A stretch of DNA of 64,000 nucleotides from Styela clava. Taxonomy: Eukaryota > Chordata > Ascidiacea > Stolidobranchia > Styelidae. The stretch is taken from NCBI RefSeq assembly GCF_964204865.1, contig NC_135255.1, forward strand, positions 14,041,135 to 14,105,134, given 5' to 3'. Positions 56,028 to 64,000 of the stretch are shown piece after piece. Under the pieces are notes generated by a model that searched no databases, was not told the DNA's origin, and saw only the letters and a list, made by a program, of their open reading frames with translations. How positions within the stretch are numbered: position 1 is the first letter of the stretch; every line of letters begins with the position of its first letter. The translations under genes and the position numbers were made by a program.

Positions 56028-57471
56028 ATGAACTCTGAAAATGTACCTGATAGACTGAAAGCATTGGAAGAGATTGAAAAAAAGATAACCAGTGCTTTAA
56101 ACAATGCAGGTAAATTACTTTTTCTCTGAACCTCATCAACATGTCTACAGTGTATTATCAACCAGTATATTTCGTTCATTCCAATAATCCTGACAAGACT
56201 ACAAATGATATAGCTAAAGGGCAATACCACAAAAATTCATATTGTTTTACACTTCTAGCACTGGCACTTCAAGAATTGGGTAAAGATAGACCGATGGAAA
56301 AAAATGTTGAAAAACATTCAGCAAGCTATATGAAGGCATTGGAAGAAGTTGAAACTGATATGCTGATGCAGATAAATTATTTAACACAGGTGAAGATAAT
56401 ATACCTCTAACCACAGTTGTTATACCAATTTAAAATTTAGCATTCACCTTTGATTACTTGCCAACAATTTATTCAGGGATTAGGGAAGTGTTTCCCAACC
56501 AGAGTCCGCGGTCTCAAATGAGTCCGCAACGAGACAGAAATTTACTGCGGGCCGCAAACTTTTTTTGCGAAACTTAATTAACTATCAGTCAAGTTAGGAT
56601 TTGCGTTAGAATTTACAAAAAAAAAAACATAAAAAGTCAGTTTATTCACAAGACATTAATGGCGTCAATAATTACGGCTGGGCATATATTTGAATAGCAC
56701 ATTTACTAATCGAAAATTTGGTAACACGTGACGCGACAGGTCACTTGCGAGTCGCTTAATCAAACGACTAGATTTCACAACTCACTTGTGGATTTCCGAT
56801 GAAAAACAAGAGTCTGCACACTCTTCGATAGATTCGTAATAGGTGTTTTTCGCGAAATCGAACAACGAGGAATAAATTATTTTTTTGGTAGGGGTAAATG
56901 GTGGCAACCCAAATTTTCTAAATTGAAGAGCGGTCCGCGACCGATTGAAAACACTTTTTTAGACATTGCAAATCGCAAAATTTCGGGTGCTACCGTAGTA
57001 TACTAGGATTCTCTGCCTCTACATTAGTAATGTCGCACAGTAGTAATGTTGAATTCACAAAAATACGAATCAAAACAAGTACACAAATAAATTAAAATAG
57101 AAACCCATTTTAAATTCTCGTCGTTGTCATGGATAGAATACTGTGCGACAGAAAAGTCCATTATACACCGAAAAAGTCGGCCGAAAAAGGTTGGGGAAAC
57201 GCTGGATTAGGGGTATACATAACGTATCTCTTCTACGAGCAAACCCTTGAAGTATAGATAACAGATGATGCAAGATGTTCCACAAAGGTTATATTTGAAC
57301 AATGTTTTTTTAATTCTTTGCTAGGTTGCAACTGGACAGCAACATGAAGGCTCCTGCTACACAGCCCAGAAAAGGGTGCAGATGTTAAAAGAGACTATAA
57401 CAGAAATTGAAAATCAAGTTGGGAATATGACGTTATCTCCTGGTAGCAGCAATAGACATAATGGACAATGA
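56028..57471 (+). CDS. MED11: Mediator complex subunit 11
   Basis: Small head-module subunit of the Mediator complex, which bridges activators to RNA polymerase II in the nucleus; MED11 pairs with MED22 in a four-helix bundle. Exons 56028-56109, 56259-56389 and 57325-57471 total 360 nt, giving 119 aa (human MED11 about 117). The match is clear along the protein: RLKALEEIEKKI near the N-terminus, INYLTQ at the end of exon 2 and VATGQQHEGSCYTAQKR at the start of exon 3, the conserved core of the family. Predicted all-helical, no membrane segment. All splice sites are GT-AG (donors GTAAAT and GTGAAG). The second intron carries a 719-bp hAT-like MITE. The gene converges with COPS8, with only 164 bp between the stop codons. 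Confidence 0.93.
56486..57204. mobile_element. hAT-like MITE, 719 bp, in MED11 intron 2
   Basis: Left end AAGTGTTTCCCAACC and right end GGTTGGGGAAACGCTG are inverted repeats (CAGYGTTTCCC-type hAT ends). An exact 8-bp target duplication GATTAGGG flanks it (56478-56485 and 57205-57212). GTCCGC-rich subterminal blocks are present. Non-coding. Confidence 0.93.
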
Positions 57472-57635
57472 CACCATTCCTGGTCAATTGTGAGCTGATA
57501 AGACACCCTGCAATGCTGGTTGAACAACGAGCTATGTGGTGCTTTGTTCAAGATATTTAAGGTGCAACTAGCCGCAAAGAGACTGTTAGAAGCATGAGAC
57601 TATATTCCAGAAATAGAAATATCAAAAATAACAGT

Positions 57636-59344
57636 TCAGGTCTCTAAAAATGAAATATACTGAGTTAACTTTTGTAAATAAGCTTCGTTATTAACAGGTG
57701 ATCCTTCCTGTCGTTTTGCGAGGAGAGGCATAATAAACTTCTGGTCTCCGGAAACAGTCCACCCCATATTTACAGCAAGTTCTAATGCTTCTTGGGTAGT
57801 ACAACCTTAAAATAAAAGTCAATTCAACTTGAATGTATGAAACCTAAAAATATTTGAGAAGCAGTAAATCTCCAATCATTTATTAAGTAATATGCGAGTT
57901 GGAAACTCCCTATCATCAGAATTGATTTTAAGTGTAAGATTGATATTGAAGCTTCCTTAAAGACATTGTTGAAACTTCTTGTGTCCCAACAAATAATGAG
58001 CGAAATTGTCCAAAAAGGCAGGTTGTTGTTAGAAAGTATGAAAAAACCTTGAGAAGTCTCAATTTCTGTGAACCAAATCGATAACATATGTACTGTACAC
58101 ACCGAGTAGAGCTGAAGAGGTTTCTGTGCCAATGGATGAATATGATTGTGATATCAGGCAGATGCATTTTTCTTTATGCTTCTTCATAATATCATCAATT
58201 ATCTTTTGTATTATTTCACTCCAAGTGTACGCAGAGCATTGTTGGAATACACCTTGAAAGTAAAATATCAAATTTTGTTCAATGCAATTTCCACTATGTG
58301 CAAAGGCCCTTTTTCTTAAGAATTTTACAGTCTACCTTGAATAAAAACCAATTCAAACAGACTTGCTTGTCTCAGCTATTCCTGCGTTAGAAAAACACTA
58401 TAGCATGTAGAACTGATAACATTAAATGAGAGGGATGATGCACATGGTGATCACAGTACTTCATTCTGATCACTAATTTCTTTTACCAATCATTCCATTA
58501 TGGGTCGACTTACTTGCAGAATCCTTTTGCCAGAATGCTTTGCATACTTCCCACAATGCCTTCAGTTCAGCCAATTCCGTTTTGCATTGTGTTGGAATGC
58601 GCTTCCATAATAATTTGCTGTTGTTTAAGTCCTCGTGGTATATGTATAATGCAAGGAGTTCACAGTAAACTTCACCAGGAAGTTGACCCTGGTAGTAATA
58701 AAATACATTTGACTACTTGGAACTTGCTAATGTTGGTGTTTATGGTGCAGCTTAACAACATAACTGTATTACATGGTTGCTTTTAAGATAGTAATCAATA
58801 ATTTCAATATGTTAGGAAATAATATTCCCGCATTACTCAGTAGGCTATAAGAGCTAAATTTAAAATATATCACTTTAAATGGTAATGAAAACTGATCGGG
58901 AGAGCATACAAATTTTAGATGGAGAGGTATTGTTAAACGAAGTAGTACATGTTCGCTCACCCAAAAGTAATAAAACTAATTAGAGCATGCATGCACACAC
59001 AATCACAGAGACACGATAAGATCAGAAGAAATAAATCGAGACATTTGATCAAAATAATTTCATTCTGAAATAAAAAGGCATTCGTTGCTATATCTGTAGG
59101 TCTATTTCTTCACTCTTGGTTTGGTGTTTCCTAAGTCTGTAAGTTAGTGTGGGTACCAAAGTAGATAAATCTAAAAAATCATTGTGTCAGTGCTGCAGTG
59201 TGTGTCTATTGGTTTCCCAGCTTAAAATGTTTGAATCAAAATACTGAAATACGGTACCTGGGGAGCATCCAGTTCTTGTTCTTCAATCATGGCGAGTCGT
59301 TCCGTGGATGTAATATTGTTATCTCCACTTGCAGAAACCTCCAT
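57636..59344 (-). CDS. COPS8: COP9 signalosome complex subunit 8
   Basis: PCI-domain subunit of the COP9 signalosome, which removes NEDD8 from cullin-RING ubiquitin ligases. Minus-strand exons 59258-59344 (ATG 59344), 58514-58688, 58103-58252 and 57636-57805 total 582 nt, 193 aa (human 209). Recognised by ENQELEAP-like EEQELDAPQ in exon 1, LYIYHEDLNNSKLLWKRIP in exon 2, ISQSYSSIGTETSSALLG in exon 3 and the C-terminal AYLQKLTQYISFLET. Phases match at every junction and all introns are GT-AG. The first exon is followed by a CGGTACC word at the donor. It is transcribed towards MED11; the two share a very short intergenic space, so their 3' UTRs may overlap. Confidence 0.93.
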
Positions 59345-59756
59345 TCTGAGTACTGTTAAACTACAGAACTAATGCAGTAATGAGAAAAAATCTATGAATA
59401 CCGAAATACTATTAGTCAGTACAGCAGTATGGATCGCACTTTCAGACCCTTCAGCTCTTAAAACAGTAAAAGGAACCGGCACCGGTAACTTCAATGTTCT
59501 GCCCTTGCAGCTGAGGAAAACGTACTTCTTGTAGTGTGTTGTTCTAACTTTAGTGAAAGATAAATAATGGTAGTTCTAATATTTCTATGTCAAGTACAAT
59601 CACACACGAGATGTCGCGGTTGCATCAAAATAGTTTTAATGAATGTTTTCCCTGAACATCGAGTTCCTTGTTTATTTTCCGTAACAATGACAAATCAGTA
59701 ATAAGTCAACGATGACGTAACAATGGCAAGTTTGAATCAATCAAAAAGCTCTTTAT
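59345..59756. other. Upstream flank of COPS8
   Basis: About 400 bp between the COPS8 start and the retrotransposon remnant. It must contain the COPS8 promoter unless a 5'-UTR intron exists. A GGCACCGGTAAC word is at about 59478-59489; no TATA box seen. Confidence 0.35.
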
Positions 59757-60017
59757 TGTGACATTTGTTCTTCTTGGATACATTGAAAATGTACCAATAT
59801 TTCTGGACAACAATATGTAAATCTTAAATCTGAAGCTGATGAAATACCTTGGTGCTGTTTCCTTTGTGAAGACATTCTCTTATCTCTCTGATTCTGAAAT
59901 ATCTGAGTTATTTGTTCCCCTTCATGCAGAAAAAGCTGAAGCCCAGGCATTTACCAAAATTCTTGACCCTGAATACCTCAACAAAATGTTTCTTGAATCA
60001 GCTGATACTGATGAATG

Positions 60018-60232
60018 GGTGCTCCCGAAGTATGCGAACTAAGATGGCGGACATCGGAACGTAACAGGTTAGGGGGTAATTTCTTTCCAATTTTCCTTAT
60101 TTTAGTCCTATTATCAGTTCGAAGACTAGCCAAGAGCCTCCCGTAGTATTTATACCTAAAATTATGGCCTAACCTAATACACATATTACATTCCGATGTC
60201 CGCCATCTTGGTTCGCATACTTCGGGAGCCCC
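60018..60232. mobile_element. 215-bp MITE with 8-bp target duplication inside the LINE
   Basis: Long inverted ends (about 42 bp, few mismatches): the left begins GGTGCTCCCGAAGTATGCGA, the right ends in the complement GGGGCTCCCGAAG; both include AAGATGGCGGACATCGGAA. GATGAATG flanks both sides exactly (60010-60017 and 60233-60240). Removing it restores continuity of the LINE region. TSD length fits hAT or P-type elements; superfamily not certain. Confidence 0.9.
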
Positions 60233-61509
60233 GATGAATGAATTCAACAACATTGATAGTGTTTTCTTGTACAATTGCTCAAATCAATATATCTGCTTCA
60301 GTGATGTCAATGCCCTTAAGTTCAACGATAGCCTTAAACTAAGTGGTTTCATGACTCTTTCAATCAATATCAGATCTTGCACTAGTTAATTCACTGAATT
60401 GTAAGCCTCATGTAATTGCTGTAAATGAAACATGGATTGTATCTGGTACAAATGGCCATTTCAATGCACTGGATGGCTATGTTTTTATCTCCAATAGTAG
60501 GCCTAGATCTCATCACCGAGGTGGTGGTGTTAGTCTCTACATTCGAAATGATTTGAAATACATTGTCCGCAAAGATATTACTATAATGTGCGAAAAGGTT
60601 TTTGAATCTATATTCGTTGACATATCATTGGAAAATAAAACAATAACCTGCGGTACTATTTATAGATCACCACTAACTGATGAATTGAACAATGCTAACT
60701 TTCGGAATATCTTGTCCCACGTTCTCTCAAAGATGAAAAGGTTGAATTATAATTATATAATGGGTGACTTCAACTATAATCTTATTGATGAGTCCAATAT
60801 GAATACCAGGCTATTTGTTGATATTATGCACAACCTAGCCTATTATTCTCTGATAAACTGCCCAACCAGGATAACCTCAAGTTCTGCTACCTATATAGAC
60901 CACATCTGGACAAACGTATTTGATAAAAAAATTAACAGTGCTGTTTTAGCAGAATGTGTGTCTGATCATCTGCCGATTGTACAATGCTCTCTTCTAGAAA
61001 AGCAAATTCAGACCAGAATTGAGACGCTTTATCGCCAGTTTACTTTGTCCAGCTTGAATACTTTTATGAATGAACCGAATTCTATTGATATTGATGACTT
61101 CAGCAGCATCCAGGATCCCAACACTTGCTTTGAAATTTTTTTTGAAAAATTCTCCACTGCTTACTCTCAATCTTTTCCTTACAAAAAACAGACAAACAGA
61201 TCAAACAAACCTTGGTATGATACTGAGTTACGCAAACTCAACAAAGTCAAACACAAACTTTATCATAAATTAATAAACAATAAAAACATAAATGACAAGC
61301 ACAAATTACAGTTCAATAAATGCAGGAACCTTTATTCTCGATTGCTCCACAAAAAGAAATCAAATTATTACAAATCTAAATTTGCTTCTCACAAAGGCAA
61401 CATCAAGGCAGTGTGGAAAACAATTAATGAACTTATTGGTAAAAATAAAACAAATTTTTGTCCTTTGATTGGACTTGATTGCAGTAATACACAAATTGCA
61501 AATAAATTG

Positions 61510-61575
61510 CAAGATATGAAATGTAATTTTTGTCACAACCAGCTGGCTGTGACAAAAATTACATTTCATATCTTG
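61510..61575. repeat. 66-bp near-perfect palindrome
   Basis: The 28-bp arms 61510-61537 and 61548-61575 are exact reverse complements; the 10-bp centre ACCAGCTGGC is itself palindromic apart from its outer pair. It begins CAAGATATGAAATG and ends CATTTCATATCTTG. It lies in the LINE between the linker and RT. Confidence 0.9.
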
Positions 61576-62644
61576 GGAAGCAAGAATCCTCATCCATGTT
61601 CTTAAGGCCAATTACATCATTAGAAATAAAAAAAATATCATACGCGATATGAAGCCCAAGTCAAGTTTTGGAATCGATGGTATTCCATTCAAAATATTGA
61701 AATATGTTATATTTAATCTTTCACTATCTAGTGGATTATTCATTGAAAGCTTCAAGACATCCAAAGTTCTTCCTCTCTTTAAAAAGGGTAGTGTTTTAGA
61801 TATTGAAAACTATAGACCTATTAGTCTTTGACCATCATTTTCTAAGATTCTTAAAAAATAACGTATAGTAGAATGTCAAACTACTTTGAAACTAACAATG
61901 TTTTCCACTCGCATCAATTTGGTTTCCGCAAGCATCAATTCACTGCTATGGCTGCTAATGTTTTGGTACACAAGGCGTTTGAATGCAAACAACATGCAAT
62001 TTGACACCATTGACCATTCCATCCTCTTAAGTAAGCTCTATCACTATGGAATTAGGGGCGCCCCATTCAATTGGTTCAGGAACTACCTTCAAGACAGGAA
62101 GCAAATTGTGCGATATGACAACTCATTCTCTACAAATATTTGTGTCATGAAGCACGGAGTTCCACAAGGATCTTTACTTGGCCCATTATTTTTTCCAGCT
62201 TACATTAATGACATGTCCAGGTGTCTGAAATCCTCTGAGTCGATCATGTTTGCTGATGAACTTGATTCTTCATGGGGAAAACCTTGAAGATCTATTCACA
62301 GTTGCAAACCAAGAACTAACCAACATTCATAGCTGGATGTTGATTAATAAATTATCTCTGAATGCTAACTAAATTTGTAATATTCCATTCAAGCAAGCAT
62401 AAAAGTGTGAGTTGTTCAAAAAAACTACTGCTCAATGGCAATGAAATTGAAAGAGTGAAAGAAATAAAATTTCTAGGAATTATCTTTGATGAAAATCTGT
62501 CATGGAAATCACAAATAATGCATGTTATTGGTAAAACAAAAAAAACCTAGCAGTTTCTGCCAAAGTATCCCAATGTGTTGATCAATCAGCTCTACTAGCA
62601 ATGTTTCAATCATTACTACTTAGCCATATTCGATATTGTTGTTC

Positions 62645-64000
62645 AGATTCAGATATTTATTTCCGTCATGCAAGAAATATTGTACAAATAAACAGTAAAA
62701 ATAAATCGAGAGAAGAAATAACAGACGTACAATAATTCGACTGCAATAGACGAGGAGTCGCGAATAAACTATAAAGTTAACGTGTCAGCGACACCTAAAT
62801 AGCTGTAAACAGCAGCAGATGAAGTCAAATAAACAGGATTTAAACATATATATTTTTTGAATGAACACAATTTGGAAAATGTAAGTCGAATTGGGGAAGT
62901 CAGTTAGGAGAAAATAGTTCAATCGAAGATAATCATGAGAAACGAGAGAAAAACAAGAGCGCGTCAGGAGGGGAAAAAATGCTCAAATCGTCAGCGTCAT
63001 GCTCGGGTCGGCACCGTCACAGCTGTCGGGCTTCTGATTGACATGACGCTGCCTTGCGGAGATAAATTACGGGGAATTCCCAGCAAACCACAATAAGGGA
63101 ATTAGTTTTGGAGGTATAAATACATAATGAAGTTTGGGCAACAGAATCACAATACGAGAGGTTAAGTACACGGCGAAGAGATTTGGGGCAACGTAGCTTG
63201 TGGAAGAATAGTGAAAATATTCAATAACACTGGAAATGAATGATATGAACAAATAAGAAAAACATCACATTCAGCAAAATTGACATCAAATACAGGATTG
63301 ATGACCAGTGAATTAGACTACTGGATGTTATAAGCATTGAGGTAGTGATTTTTTAATTCTTTTTTAAATGTATTATAGTTCTTAGAGCGTATGGTAACTG
63401 GAAGCATATTCCAAAGTTTTATACCAATGAACTTAATGGAATTTTGTGTGCGGCTAGATGAATAGCGAGTCATATAATATGAGCTATTGGCAGAAGACCG
63501 AGTTGCATGAGAGTGAATGACGCTTTGCTTAACAAAATAGCCGGAGAATGCAGCCGGCAGTTTTTTATTATGATGTTGGTGCATAATTTTCAGCACTTCA
63601 GTTTTATAAATATCTGCATTTTTAAGTATTTTCATCTTATAATAGTAGGATTCTAAATTGCACCGTGGTCCGGCGTGTGTAAGAGCACGGATTGCCCTGT
63701 TTTGCATGACTTCAATACGATGCAGTAACATTTTGCTTGCTGAACCCCAGGCCGCAATGCCATATTGGATATGGGACTGGAACAGAGCATAATAAACCAT
63801 ACGTAAAGTTGACACTGAGGTGTATGATCGAAGTTTATACAACATTCCTACCGCCTTAGATAATTTAACGGTAATGTTGGATATGTGAATATCCCAGTTC
63901 AATTTATTGTCAATATCGATACCAAGATATTTATACGATTCCACATTTTCCAGAATAGTCCCCCCAATTTGGATTTTTAAACCATCAATGCGTTTTGGTT
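62645..64000 (-). mobile_element. Second non-LTR retrotransposon, 3' part, running off the window
   Basis: On the minus strand the element enters from the right edge with an open frame (63318-63998), followed by about 670 bp of 3' UTR and the tail TTGCATGACGGAAATAAAT then ATCTGA repeats at about 62642-62680. The tail sits directly against the first LINE's RT region, so this element appears to have inserted into it in opposite orientation. Its own coding part is intact as far as it can be seen. Confidence 0.85.
63318..63998 (-). CDS. Reverse transcriptase C-terminal part (non-LTR element), partial
   Basis: Open frame continuing to the window edge; about 226 codons to TAA at 63318-63320. It begins within the region after the RT catalytic box: ESYKYLGIDIDNKLNWDIHI is the typical KFLGV-type motif of non-LTR RTs, followed by the thumb and the C-terminal region with YYALFQSHIQYGIAAWG and NIKLWNMLP-like IKLWNMLPVTIR, hallmarks of the CR1/L2/RTE-type C-terminus. 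No stop or frameshift in the visible part, so the copy may be young. Start lies outside the window. Confidence 0.88.
   Translation of the reverse strand, partial: PKRIDGLKIQIGGTILENVESYKYLGIDIDNKLNWDIHISNITVKLSKAVGMLYKLRSYTSVSTLRMVYYALFQSHIQYGIAAWGSASKMLLHRIEVMQNRAIRALTHAGPRCNLESYYYKMKILKNADIYKTEVLKIMHQHHNKKLPAAFSGYFVKQSVIHSHATRSSANSSYYMTRYSSSRTQNSIKFIGIKLWNMLPVTIRSKNYNTFKKELKNHYLNAYNIQ

Larger units (their letters stand above)
59757..62640 (+). pseudogene. Dead non-LTR retrotransposon with PHD finger, endonuclease and RT remnants
   Basis: In order: a PHD-type zinc finger remnant (59757-59870; CDICSSWIH, then an in-frame stop, then PWCCFLC), an interrupting MITE (60018-60232), an APE-type endonuclease (open frame from about 60390 to 61605, with VIAVNETW, RGGGVSLYIR, MGDFNYNL, YIDHIW and SDHLPI motifs), a Lys-rich linker, then reverse-transcriptase pieces (61649-61831 with PKSSFGIDGIPFKIL and ENYRPISL; 61886-62287 with FDTIDHSILLSKL and HGVPQGSLLGPL; 62362-62550 with EIKFLGIIFDENLSW). 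It is broken by stops, frameshifts, a palindromic insert at 61510-61575 and a deletion that removes the first part of RT motif A. The catalytic FADD box reads FADE. The layout fits the CR1/L2/Jockey-like group. Confidence 0.88.

Overview
This is a eukaryotic (animal) nuclear window: AT-rich DNA with spliced genes, GT-AG introns down to about 70 bp, and many degenerate transposons. The Argonaute looks deuterostome-like and the genome compact. My best guess is a tunicate (ascidian) or similar invertebrate deuterostome; this is inference from overall look, not proof.

Layout. At 1031-1839 (minus) a three-exon gene encodes a 111-aa charged protein that I do not recognise. It faces a complete Argonaute gene (4339-15015, plus, 18 coding exons, 902 aa) whose slicer tetrad is intact. 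From 14828 to about 32250 lies a tandem segmental duplication. Each unit carries the last Argonaute exon, the downstream DNA and an intronless long-chain acyl-CoA dehydrogenase (LCAD/ACADL-type) gene. The second unit therefore holds an orphan Argonaute terminal exon. The first unit is split by a 3.8-kb insertion with terminal inverted repeats. Three more intronless ACADL-like genes follow (34814-36097 minus, 40002-41300 minus, 44847-46145 plus), making an array of five. All five keep the family's FAD/substrate motifs and the LCAD-type position of the catalytic glutamate, and most begin with a plausible mitochondrial presequence.

From about 46.4 to 55.9 kb the window is mostly repeats: hAT-like MITEs, a dispersed family carrying a GTGTCCATATATTTGAG motif, tRNA/SINE-like pieces, an A-rich tract, and clusters of CCGGTACC-type palindromes. 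At 56.0-59.3 kb two housekeeping genes converge tail to tail: MED11 (Mediator head subunit, plus, three exons) and COPS8 (COP9 signalosome subunit 8, minus, four exons). The right end (59.75-64 kb) holds a dead non-LTR retrotransposon (PHD finger, endonuclease, reverse transcriptase pieces) and, in opposite orientation, the 3' part of a second non-LTR element that runs off the window.

How the parts relate: the ACADL array would act in mitochondrial beta-oxidation; Argonaute in small-RNA silencing; MED11 and COPS8 in transcription and cullin deneddylation. I see no functional link between them beyond position. The most notable observations are the five-gene intronless ACADL array, the Argonaute-exon/ACADL duplication with an unusually well preserved orphan exon, and the long TIR insertion. 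I found no tRNA or rRNA gene and no CRISPR array.
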